Shown here one piece after another: positions 48,728 through 57,824 of a stretch of 64,000 bases of DNA (position 1 is the stretch's first letter; each line of letters starts with the position of its first letter). The notes beneath the pieces are model-generated. The model was not told the origin of the DNA and did not search any database. It saw nothing but the letters and a program-made list of their open reading frames with translations. Origin of the DNA: Dendrocalamus latiflorus. Taxonomy: Eukaryota; Streptophyta; Magnoliopsida; Poales; Poaceae. The stretch is from contig CM029664.1 in NCBI GenBank assembly GCA_017311315.1, positions 22,270,302 through 22,334,301 on the forward strand. Reading direction: 5' to 3'. The position numbers and the translations under genes are program-made.

Positions 48728-51700
48728 CTAAGCTGCCCACCTCCAGATCCCGTCGAAAGCAGCCACTGGTCGAGAGGTGAAGGCATGGCGGGCGGTTGGG
48801 TTTTGAGAGATGCAAGGAGAGAGGACGTGGGGAAGGCAGTTGAAATCAACTTGAGGGGAGGGGATGGAATGGATAGAGAAGAGATATATCATGATCGGAT
48901 CAATGGTTAGGATGTACTTGGAGTTTATGCAGGCCTTGCCGAAGAAAGCCTCAAAAGAGGAAGTGATCACTAGCTGTTGCCAAGAAGGCAGAAAAGGAAA
49001 GGAGTGAACGCAACGATATCCAATTATTATAAAGGCAAAAATATTTGCAAGAAAATGAGCAGGAGACCTACTTGAATAGTCGGAAATTTCCATAGTACGA
49101 AGATAAGCTGTAAGCCCTTCATGGACAGAGAACTTTGGGCAATTGTCAATTCTAAGTTCTCTGAGGGACGTGAGACCAGCAAGTACACCTTCCAGGTTTT
49201 CACAACTCAAACTGAGCGATACCAGTGATGGGAGCTTGTTTTGCTTCAGAGGAATGCACTTTATAGTCTCAGAAATAATGGATATCTTCTCCAGTGACTT
49301 GTGGCAGAAACTAGCCCAACCATTCAAGATATCATCCATGAATCGACCCTTAAGACGCAGACTGGTGAGCGATGGCAGGGGAGGAACTGCAGCCAAACTG
49401 GGACAGTCAGTAATGCTTATTTCTCTAAGTGAAGGTAAATGAGGAAGCATATTCAGACTCGAGCAGCGCTCGCAATTCAACAAGGCAAGCGTAGGAATAT
49501 GCGGAACTGTGAGGAGGCTATCACAGTGACTTATCTTCAAAGAAGACAACAGTGAAGGTTTAAATGCAGGGAGAGCTTTCAGTTCAGGGCAAAGCACGAG
49601 TCGGAGGGTCTGCAGTGAACAGAACTCGCCGTCTTCCACCCCAGACCATTCAGCCCATTCAGTCATCAACCGGAACTCCAAATGCTGCAATGATTTAAAC
49701 CCTCTGGCCAGTGCATTCCGTCGGCAAAATTCAGGTCCGACAGATTTCAGAGCACAACTGTCCCTTATCTTGACATACTTGAGGGATGGCAACTGACCAA
49801 GGGTTGGAAGGCGTGGGCACTCAAAGTAGTACAGCTCTACCATCACCAGATTAGAGAAACGTGCGTTTCCGAGCCAGCTTGGATGGTTCAGGTACTTCAA
49901 GTAACCGTGTATGTGCAATTCCTTAATATTGTGGTGTGGGCATAAGCTCTCAAGTAGCATCTCCATGGAAGCAGCGGTTGGTTGTTGGCCAGTACCATTG
50001 AACTTGCCATATTCCAGCGTTACGACTTCAATGTATTGCTTATTCCTCAGGCAAGCCTCCTTTGCCTCGTCAACATTGGTCACATTGCCTATGTTGGACA
50101 AATGTAGTTCTCCTTGAAGATTATCCAAGTTCTTCAACTCACTGATGTTACAGCGTCCATGGTTCTCCTCAACTGGAAAAAATCTAAGCGTCTGAAGCTT
50201 AGTTAGGCGTCCAATTCCATATGGTAGGCTCACATGACAATCTAAGACAAGATGTTCCAGGTTGACCAAATTCTGTATATCTGCAGGTATCTGTCGAATG
50301 ATACAGTTTTGGCAGTCTAGAGTACGAAGATTGTAGAGCTTCCAAATAGAATGAGGAAGCGATTCAATCAGTGTGTTTGCAATACGCAGATACTGGAGGT
50401 GTTTCAACGTACCCACTGAATTAGGCAATTTCCTGATACGCTTTGCACCACTTAAATCAATAGCTCGTAAGCACCTTAGTTTCAAAAACAGTTCTTCCTG
50501 CAGCTCAACTTCGCACCATGTAGCTCCTAAAACGTGCATTGCCCTGAGAGCACTAGAATCATGCAGACGGAAAAGTGGATTCCTAAATGAATCATGACAT
50601 TCACCATTTATTCCATTTATAGATAAATAACAGAGATTTGGTGGAATTTCAACTGGTAGATCACCCTCAAACCCTAGAAATTCTTCCCTTGCAACAAAGC
50701 TAGCAAGGGCGTGTGTAAGATCATGCATACCGTAGAGCATTGCTTCTGCCCAGAATCCCCGTACATGGATTAACGACCGCTGCTTCAATTCACACAGATA
50801 TGATCTGCCAATACTTCCGTCCGGCCTTTCATCATGATAAAGAAGGCCTAATGATTTCCACAAGCGGATCACGCCAAGTTCAGAAAACGTTTCGCCTTTT
50901 GGAAGCAAAGAAAGGGCAGTAAAGCACCTTTTTAAATGCATTGGCAAGTGCTTGTAGCTTAGTTCTAGAGCCGGCAAAATCTCATCCTTCGTTCTATCCA
51001 AATCCCACAGATCACTATCAAGTACATCTTCCCATATGTCTTCATCTGCTTCATAGCACAGCATACTTCCGAGTGTCTTGATTGCCAGTGGTAAACCTTT
51101 GCACTTTGTTGCAATTTTCATACCAATTTCAACAAACTTATCGTGAGCAAAATCCCCTCTAAATGCAGATTGCTTGAATAATAACCAGCTTTGGACATGG
51201 TTCAGGCATTTTAAGTTGAACGGCGCTATTGTTTGAGTGAGTTTTGCAACTGCCTCATTGCGTGTCGTTACAATAATCTTACCACATCTTGCTTTCAGTA
51301 GTGGTGTGAGAAATGATTCCCACAGCCTTGGTTGTTCGATCCATACATCATCCAGCACAAGCAAGAAACTCTTCCCTACTACTTTATGTATCAAAGCCTG
51401 CTGAAGGCCATCTAAACTACTGTTGTCTTCGTACGTTCCCTTGAAGGCCAAAATGATGTTCTTGGTTAGTACTTCAACATCAAAATGCATTGACACATAG
51501 ATCCATGCCTTTAACTTAAAATATTTTAGAATCCTTGGGTCATTATACACAAGTTGCGCTAGTGTTGTCTTGCCTGATCCTCCCATACCAACTATTGCAA
51601 AAACAGCTAGGGAATCTGTGCTTTTGTTCCCTGCATGAGCCAACAATGTCTGAAGGACAGCTTCCTTGTCTTCCTCTCTTCCCACAATGCTGAGCTCCTG

Positions 51701-51904
51701 CACAATGGAGCTGGTCGGACGGTGCTGGTTGCCATTAGGCTTCTCAATCCTCCAACCATCGTCATTGGACAACAGGAGATCTTCATGGTCCTCCATAATC
51801 TCATCATAATATTTTATGATTTTCCTTGCCCTAACAACCAGTTCGTGAGGAACAGGAACTAAATGAGCAGCTTGAGCTGTGTTTTCATAGGGATCACCAT
51901 ATAC
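48728..51904 (-). CDS. CC-NBS-LRR (NLR) resistance gene, exon 2: NB-ARC and LRR
   Basis: This exon joins in phase to the coiled-coil exon at 62977-62618. An AG acceptor (TTGATTCAG) lies at 51907-51905, and codon one of the exon is GTA. In the joined protein (about 1,178 aa) the P-loop GMGGSGKTT is near residue 226, kinase-2 LLVLDDVW near 301, RNBS-B KIIVTTRNE near 329, GLPLA near 390 and MHD near 513. Leucine-rich repeats follow to about residue 1060. All core ATP-binding motifs look intact, so the receptor may be functional; such proteins detect pathogen effectors and trigger immunity. The last ~110 codons (49070-48728) do not look like LRR. A CAA|GTAGGT donor near 49070 suggests a further intron, so the true C terminus is uncertain. 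Confidence 0.9.
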   Translation of the reverse strand, partial: VYGDPYENTAQAAHLVPVPHELVVRARKIIKYYDEIMEDHEDLLLSNDDGWRIEKPNGNQHRPTSSIVQELSIVGREEDKEAVLQTLLAHAGNKSTDSLAVFAIVGMGGSGKTTLAQLVYNDPRILKYFKLKAWIYVSMHFDVEVLTKNIILAFKGTYEDNSSLDGLQQALIHKVVGKSFLLVLDDVWIEQPRLWESFLTPLLKARCGKIIVTTRNEAVAKLTQTIAPFNLKCLNHVQSWLLFKQSAFRGDFAHDKFVEIGMKIATKCKGLPLAIKTLGSMLCYEADEDIWEDVLDSDLWDLDRTKDEILPALELSYKHLPMHLKRCFTALSLLPKGETFSELGVIRLWKSLGLLYHDERPDGSIGRSYLCELKQRSLIHVRGFWAEAMLYGMHDLTHALASFVAREEFLGFEGDLPVEIPPNLCYLSINGINGECHDSFRNPLFRLHDSSALRAMHVLGATWCEVELQEELFLKLRCLRAIDLSGAKRIRKLPNSVGTLKHLQYLRIANTLIESLPHSIWKLYNLRTLDCQNCIIRQIPADIQNLVNLEHLVLDCHVSLPYGIGRLTKLQTLRFFPVEENHGRCNISELKNLDNLQGELHLSNIGNVTNVDEAKEACLRNKQYIEVVTLEYGKFNGTGQQPTAASMEMLLESLCPHHNIKELHIHGYLKYLNHPSWLGNARFSNLVMVELYYFECPRLPTLGQLPSLKYVKIRDSCALKSVGPEFCRRNALARGFKSLQHLEFRLMTEWAEWSGVEDGEFCSLQTLRLVLCPELKALPAFKPSLLSSLKISHCDSLLTVPHIPTLALLNCERCSSLNMLPHLPSLREISITDCPSLAAVPPLPSLTSLRLKGRFMDDILNGWASFCHKSLEKISIISETIKCIPLKQNKLPSLVSLSLSCENLEGVLAGLTSLRELRIDNCPKFSVHEGLTAYLRTMEISDYSSRSPAHFLANIFAFIIIGYRCVHSFPFLPSWQQLVITSSFEAFFGKACINSKYILTIDPIMIYLFSIHSIPSPQVDFNCLPHVLSPCISQNPTARHAFTSRPVAAFDGIWRWAA

Positions 51905-51907
51905 CTG

Positions 51908-52252
51908 AATCAAGAATAGATAGGTAAAATATCATCAAAAGACAGAAGATTTGACTCGATACTCAAATTCCTCTAAGGCATTATGTTCCTGTGTGTAACT
52001 CGATCACAAGGGAAGGTATAAGTCCAGTATCTTCCTAAAAATATGTGAATTAGGAAGGACGTCGGGCGCCCAATAGGACAGTCTACCAAAGAAACAGTGA
52101 CACGAGAGTTTATATATGTTCAAATACCCAAATGATATTTTTTTAATGAATTAACATGTATTGTTGACTAGGAGATAATTCAGTGCTTACGTGTGAGTAA
52201 ATTTGTTCACCTAGATGCCACATCAGTGAAACTGGGACAGAGTTGCTGCAAG
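51908..52252 (-). other. NLR intron 1, part next to exon 2
   Basis: Non-coding intron sequence between the exon 2 acceptor and the inserted gypsy element. Nothing else was recognised. Confidence 0.7.
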
Positions 52253-53270
52253 GGGGTTGTAACAGCCCAGGTTTTTGTTAAAATAAAATAAATAAAGAAA
52301 TAAATAAAAATCAATTAAAATTAAAATTTAATCTAAAATAAGTGTTTTGTTGCCTAAAGTTTAAATTTGGATTTGCCCTGAATTTCTGTTTTTGGAAAAG
52401 CTGGATTTGAAAAGCATTTTCAGAAAACCTAAAATTATTATTAAATAAAATGATATTTTGATTTTATATAAAAATCCTAGTTCAAATTAATTATTTGGAG
52501 TTTTTGGCTTTTATTTGGTTTCCTGGATTTTCTGGAGTTCAAAAATGTATTTTTGAAATTAAAAAGTATTTTAAAGTATGAAAAATTAAATACCAACATT
52601 AGTTGGAAATATTTTTATTAAGTCCAAAATGTCACCAGGAGCTTCTGTGAATTTTTTCTGGAATTTTTGGAAGTTATTTGGTATTTTTCTGAGGCTTATT
52701 GAATTTTCTGGGATTTTCTGAAAATCCTAAATCAAAAATCAAAAATGAAAATTCCCTCCTCTCCCTCCGGCCGCCACGTGGACGGCCGGATTGCTCCCAC
52801 GTCGCCCGCGGGATCCCGCCCTCCCCTCTTCCGCGCCCGCCACCTGGCTGGCTCGGATCCGCGCCACGCCACCCCGCCACGGCCCATCGACCGTCCGCGC
52901 CCCCTCTCCCCGCTTGGCCGCCCGATCCGTGCCCCTTGGCGTGGCGCCATCGGAGCCGTCGGCTCCGTTCCCCCTCTCGGCCCCGCTGACAGGCCGGGCC
53001 CGCCCGTCAGGGCCTCCGTCTTCCCCGCGCGTCGTCTTCCTCCTCGCGCCGCCGCCGCCCGCAACCGTTCCTTCGCCCCAGCCCGCCGTCCCGCTCTCCC
53101 GCGCGCGGCCCACCCCCTTTCTTCCCCCGCAAGTCGGGCACCCGTCTTCCCCCGCCATCTCCGCGCTCTACTTTCCTTCCGCGCCGCCCTTTCCTTTCCC
53201 CCCCCCCTCTTTCCTTTCCGCCGCCGCCATCACCGGCGAGAAATCCGTGCCGCCCCGCTTCCCTCCGCCC

Positions 53271-53279
53271 TATAAAAGG
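53271..53279 (+). promoter_or_regulatory. TATA box of the 5' LTR promoter
   Basis: TATAAAAGG sits in the C-rich block. The same site in the 3' LTR is at 58838, pointing towards the NLR exon 1 in antisense. A matching TATA box lies at about 14981 in the solo LTR. Confidence 0.75.
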
Positions 53280-54208
53280 CCCCTCCCCGGCTCCGCCTCT
53301 CTCCGCACCACCTCCCCCTCCACTCCTCCCTCTCTCCCGAGCTTTCCCCCGCCCTCGCGCCGTGCGCCACCGCCTCTGCCGCCTCCTCCGACTCCGACGA
53401 AGAATCGCCGCCGCCTCGGAGCTCCCCAGGCCTCGCCGCCGCCTCTGCAAGCTTCGCCGTGTCCGCGCGCACCTCGGGGACCTCTCGGCCGCCCCTCCCC
53501 ACCGCCGGAACCCCCTCGCCGCCGGAGCCCCCAAGCCGCCGCCGCCTTCCCTCGTCGCCGACCACCTTCCGGCCGCCCTCGGTAACCTCCGCCCCCACCA
53601 TCGCATTTCCCGTCGCCCCCTCTCTCTCCTCGGCCCCTCGCCGCCGGCCGCCGCCTGCCGGAGCGCCGGCGAGGCCCGCTCCCCCGTGCGCCACCGGCCG
53701 GCCTCCCACGTCGGCGTCCCCGTGCCCACGTGGCCGGTGATCGGGCGCCATGCCAGCGCCACCTCGGCCTCCCCTGCCCCGTCAGCGCCACGTCCGCGCC
53801 AGCCGCCTCCCCCGCCACCTCAGCGCCTCCCCTCGCCCGTGGACTCGGTCCATAGACCGAGGGCCCACCTGTCAGTCGGCCCGGCCCCAGGGCTGACGTC
53901 ATGATGGCGTCATTAATCCGAATTTCCCGTTGAAAATTAAATCAGCCAAAATCAAATTCCCTGCTGACGCAATAATTCGGATTTTCCTTTAGGAAAATAA
54001 TTCCAGAAAATCCTCTTTTTCCATTTTCTCTCTTTTCAAACTTCCCGGAGCCCGTTCTCCTTCGTCCTAACTCCGTTTGAGCCCATTCAAATTCCTAAAT
54101 TCATCAAAAATTCCCCTCTATCCATTTCTAGCCTCAATTCAAATATTTGAGTTCAATTTGAATTTAATTTGAATTTATTTGAATTTGGTGGGTTATTTTG
54201 ACGTGTAG

Positions 54209-55640
54209 ACTTCGACGATTCGGGAGATTTCTTCGACGAAGATACAAACCAAGTTCAAGGGCAAGGCAAGTCACCCTCCTTGATCATGTTGATCCCAGAA
54301 TTGCAAATAAAATTATGTTGATTTAAATTATATTGCATGCGTATTTTTATTCAACGTATTTCAATTCAGTTTTAACTTTAGTTAATACCTATTTGTTAAT
54401 ACCTCCTTTGACATTGCAAATCCTTATACCTTGTCACCTTAGAATCAAACTCTAGTTAGTACACTAGTATTGGCTAGAGACTTGTAAAACAAATGCCACT
54501 GCTTAATCTTATAATTTTGTTTTGGGATATCTTTCACATAAAATGATGACCCTGTTTACATAAAATGATATGTATTCTTGACTTCGGAGAGTCAAGAAGG
54601 ATGATAAAATATTTTGAATCAAAATATAAAATCTGGTTTAGATTTGGGCTAATGGTTAGGTGGTGGGTGCAGGCATGCACTGTTGTTCGGAGACACAGTG
54701 TTGATTGTCGGGCACAGGGGGTATGTGGTTGAGCCTAAGTCAGATTAAGGACCGGTCTGTGAGCTACTGTTGCAAAGCCCTAACGTACTACCACAAGGCT
54801 GGTATGGGACAGCCCTGGCTGAATAATTTGCGGGTCCCAACCTGAGCCATTTCGTAGGTTGAAAGTGAGCGTGGCGTAGGCCATGAGAAGTCTCACTCGG
54901 CTCAAGAGGGGGTCCCGGTCTGGTGGATTCCTTACTGGGGTGAAACCTTAGAGTTGGCTTGGCCAGGTTGAAGGCTTCGCATTGTAAAAGCCTTGTCACG
55001 ACTCCTCGCCGCACACCTAAGGAAGTGTGTAAACCGGTGGCAATATGGGATGATTGTGTCTTGTGGGTAAAGCTGTACAACCTCTGCAGAGTGTATAATC
55101 TATCCTGGATAGCCGTGCCCACGGTCACGGGCATGCTAGGTAAAGTTTTTCATGGATTAGACTTTGTTTTTCAAAAATATTTTTGAAAACCTTGTGGATG
55201 GAGGGAATCCACGAGAGATGAAAACCTTACGGATGGATGGAATCCGTGAGAGTTTGAAATCTGGTGAATGGATGGAATTCATCAGAGTTGCGCAGTGAAA
55301 GCGTGTGGATGGATGGAATCCATACGTGATCTTTTGGAAAAGATGGTCCGGGTGGGATGCCCGTGGATAGGTTGGTGTATGGTCGGAGCCTGCACTGACG
55401 GTATTAATTTCTATTACAAGTATTGTTTTTACCTACGGTATTAAATTCAGCAATTTCAATCTATTTACTGTATTTCATTAAATGATGTTTTATGCAAACT
55501 AACCCTATAAGCCTTCCATTGAAGCCTTTATCATTATATTGCATTTTCCCGGGTGACTTGCGGAGTACAATTTGTACTCATGTTGCTTTTTCCACACAGA
55601 GGAAGACGACTTCGACTACGGTGAAGACCAGAACGAGTAG
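54209..55640 (+). other. Two acidic mini-exons in the 5' LTR
   Basis: 54209-54265 (57 nt; DFDDSGDFFDEDTNQVQGQ) is preceded by TGTAG and followed by CAAG|GCAAGT. 55600-55640 (41 nt; EEDDFDYGEDQNE, stop) is preceded by CACACAG. Joining them keeps the frame. An open frame ending at a CTCG|GTAACC donor at 53581 could precede them, but no ATG was found. Lengths, GC donor and acidity are shared with the diverged solo LTR (16210-16266, 17614-17654). The 3' LTR copy is at 59776-59832 and 61167-61207. Translation is hypothetical. Confidence 0.45.
55100..55363 (+). other. Array of short RNA-type hairpins in the 5' LTR
   Basis: Stems occur at 55100-55112 (CTATCCTGGATAG), 55116-55133, 55194-55212, 55229-55247, 55265-55281, 55302-55326, 55329-55344 and 55349-55363. 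The four middle ones share the loop-side word GGATGG, but their arms differ and still pair (GTGGAT/ATCCAC, ACGGAT/ATCCGT, TGAAT/ATTCA). The region lies downstream of the TATA box and so would be in the transcript. The 3' LTR copy is at 60667-60930. Confidence 0.65.
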
Positions 55641-55892
55641 GCCACGTCTTGCAGTTGTTTGCCTGTGGGCAGGCTTGGGCTTCGTCTTTTCAGCTTCGCT
55701 TCCGCAGTTCTTTTGCAGTTATTTTTGCCAATGTGCGATGATGTAAACGCTGGCCATAAGGCCGTACTCTTTAAATAAATGTCATTATGCTTGGTATTTA
55801 TCTTTGTTGTCCACTGTGTGCACTAGCTGATCCTGGACTAGTGCGATTTACACAGAGGATCCAGGAGTCGTTGCTCCGGGTTCCGACAGAGA

Positions 55893-55904
55893 TGGTATCA
55901 GAGC
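55893..55904 (+). other. Primer binding site, tRNA-Met type
   Basis: TGGTATCAGAGC lies four bases after the 5' LTR end. Confidence 0.92.
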
Positions 55905-56108
55905 CATGACGACTCTAAGACGTGACCGTAGGTAGAATAGATTGGTCAGACCATAAGGACTTATTTTTAATAATCAGTAGTTTCAAAAGTTTTGCTTAAA
56001 CCTTATCTTTCAAATCTTTGCTCATCCTTATCTCTCAATTCTTCCTCACCTTTGTATTATCATTCCAAAAACTTATTCCTAACTTACCTCTCGTTCAAAC
56101 AATTGTAG

Positions 56109-56456
56109 ATGAACACTTATGATGATGCACCCAATGATGGATGGAGTATGGGTCTTTGTCGACTGCTTCGTCGTTTGGGATTTCAACGTCGAGCTATCTA
56201 CATACATAAACAAGATCGCCATGGAGACCGGATAGTGGGACATCGCTTCACTCTACTCATTACCAAGCAAACTGGACAAGGAAGTCTACGTCTTCGCTTC
56301 AAGGGAAATGGATACTCGTTTAACAGAGCCAGACAAGAAGCCGCTCGTAAAGCAGTCCTTCGACTATGCCACCTCTTCAGTCTCCGCATTGAAGGAGCTC
56401 GTATTGTGCCTCGACAGCCACGAAGGATGACTCCAAGACGACCCTTAACCCTTTAG
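56109..56456 (+). CDS. Small ORF upstream of gag, dsRNA-binding-domain-like (115 aa)
   Basis: This ATG-started frame lies between the primer binding site and gag and is intact. Its layout resembles a dsRNA-binding domain: helix ~12-24 (SMGLCRLLRRLGF), strand ~28-35, strand ~45-53 (HRFTLLITK), strand ~59-66, then a basic helix ~71-89 with NRARQEAARKAVLRL. That last part recalls the KKxAKxxAAxxAL helix that contacts dsRNA. The tail is arginine/proline-rich. It shares no frame with gag and is separated from it by 181 bp. The dsRBD reading is my inference from pattern; it could instead be a basic accessory protein of unknown fold. Confidence 0.6.
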   Translation: MNTYDDAPNDGWSMGLCRLLRRLGFQRRAIYIHKQDRHGDRIVGHRFTLLITKQTGQGSLRLRFKGNGYSFNRARQEAARKAVLRLCHLFSLRIEGARIVPRQPRRMTPRRPLTL

Positions 56457-56637
56457 GATAAGTTGTTAAGCTAGTTAATAAAACGTTGTTATGAGCTGTC
56501 AGTTTTCTCTTTTGTCGACAGCCAAAACTATTAATTAATAAAAGGGTTTTGTTGAGTTTTGTTGGGTTGTGCAAAATATCCCCTATTTCCCCTTTGCCTT
56601 GAGTCTCCTCTCTCCTAATTCTTAAAGCACCCAGCAG

Positions 56638-57813
56638 ATGGTTAACACAAGGAGCAACAACAACGACAATGTCCACGACAACAACCCTACTAGCAACCAG
56701 GCTGCACAAGTCCCTCCGCCACCTCCGGTTAATGGACCAGATTGGGCTCAAATGATGGCCAATCAGAATCAGCTTATCCAACTACTAGTGCAGACCATTA
56801 ACAACCCTGCACAATCTGCTCCACTAGTGCCAGCACAAGCTCCCCAGCCAAGCCTGGCTGAATTTATGAGGTTGCGTCCCCCGACCTTCTCCAGCAGTGC
56901 TGACCCCATGGATGCAGATGACTGGCTTAGAGTCATAGGCAAAAAGCTGGACATCATCCAATGCAGTGATCGGGAAAAAGTCTTATTCGCTTCTCATCAA
57001 CTGAACGGACCAGCGTCAGAATGGTGGGACACCTACACCGCTGCTCATGCCAACGCACAAGCCATAACATGGGATGGGTTTATGCGGAGTTTCCGCAAAG
57101 CTCATATTCCAACCGGCACCATCACTCTCAAGAAAAGGGAATTCCGAACTCTGCGCCAAGGAAGCTGCACCGTGAATGAATATCTACGGAAGTTCAACCA
57201 ATTGGCACGTTACGCGCCAGAAGACGTTGCTACCGACGAAGCTAAGCAGGAAAGGTTCCTTGAAGGACTCAATGATGACCTATCGGTTCAACTTCTCTCC
57301 AACGACTACACTGACTTCCATCAGCTGGTCAGCAAGGCGATTCGCCAAGAGTCTAAGCACCAAGAAATGGAGAATCGGAAGAGACGGATGAACGCCCAGC
57401 ACATGAACACCAGAAGTTTTCCCAAGATCAGAAGGACTCCACCACATGCCAACAGATTTCAGTCTTCATCTTCAGCCGAAGAACAAGTCCAGACCAACAC
57501 TTTCCCCGACACCGAAGACAACAAAGCCTTGGCAATTGGCTTCCCAAAGGACTCCAACCCTGCAGCCGGAGTCACCTGTTTCAACTGTCATGAGACCGGG
57601 CATTACGCCAACAACTGCCCCAAGAAGCAACAGGTAGTGAAGAATGGAACACCAGGAGCACCAACTGCCAACCACCTTCAAGCAGGAAGAAAAAGGCCCC
57701 AGAAGTTCGTGAAAGGACGACTGAATCAGATCTCGACACAAACCATGCAGGGTAAGATCCAAACCCATTTCTTTGCTAGCCCGTGCGAATCTCGGGGACG
57801 AGATTCTTTTTAA
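56638..57813 (+). CDS. gag: Intact gypsy gag, 391 aa, CCHC zinc knuckle
   Basis: It starts MVNTRSNNN, followed by a proline-rich segment, the retrotransposon gag (PF03732-type) domain at about residues 80-240 (FMRLRPPTFSS, DWLRVIGKKLD, SEWWDTY, RTLRQGSCTVNEYLRKF), a basic linker and one zinc knuckle CFNCHETGHYANNC at 314-327, all four ligands present. Gag forms the capsid that packages element RNA in the cytoplasm. The frame ends just before the polypurine tract; the protease-pol part that should follow is missing. The open frame fits the youth of the insertion. Confidence 0.93.
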   Translation: MVNTRSNNNDNVHDNNPTSNQAAQVPPPPPVNGPDWAQMMANQNQLIQLLVQTINNPAQSAPLVPAQAPQPSLAEFMRLRPPTFSSSADPMDADDWLRVIGKKLDIIQCSDREKVLFASHQLNGPASEWWDTYTAAHANAQAITWDGFMRSFRKAHIPTGTITLKKREFRTLRQGSCTVNEYLRKFNQLARYAPEDVATDEAKQERFLEGLNDDLSVQLLSNDYTDFHQLVSKAIRQESKHQEMENRKRRMNAQHMNTRSFPKIRRTPPHANRFQSSSSAEEQVQTNTFPDTEDNKALAIGFPKDSNPAAGVTCFNCHETGHYANNCPKKQQVVKNGTPGAPTANHLQAGRKRPQKFVKGRLNQISTQTMQGKIQTHFFASPCESRGRDSF

Positions 57814-57823
57814 GGGGGGTAGA
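57803..57823 (+). other. Polypurine tract region of the gypsy element
   Basis: AAGGGGGGTAGA (about 57812-57823) precedes the 3' LTR start at 57825 and follows ACGAGATTCTTTT, a conserved pre-tract block of this gypsy group. Confidence 0.88.
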
Positions 57824-57824
57824 T

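Larger units (their letters stand above)
52258..55888 (+). repeat. 5' LTR, 3,631 bp
   Basis: It runs from TGTAACAGCCC to GGTTCCGACA. It has an AT-rich start, a strongly C-rich block (52750-53900), a TATA box TATAAAAGG at 53271, and AATAAA near 55775. Long frames in the C-rich block, on both strands, are composition artefacts. A diverged relative is the solo LTR at 13187-17906. Confidence 0.95.

Noticed and set aside
51905..51913. Start of the NLR at about 51913 as a one-exon gene
   Set aside because: The first codon there is TTG, an AG acceptor ends at 51905, and the missing coiled coil is found in phase at 62618-62977.
52745..53904. Long overlapping open frames on both strands (up to about 260 codons) in the C-rich block, repeated at 58312-59471
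   Set aside because: They lie inside LTRs, are driven by extreme base composition, start at arbitrary codons and show no domain. Both LTR copies carry them identically because the LTRs are nearly identical.
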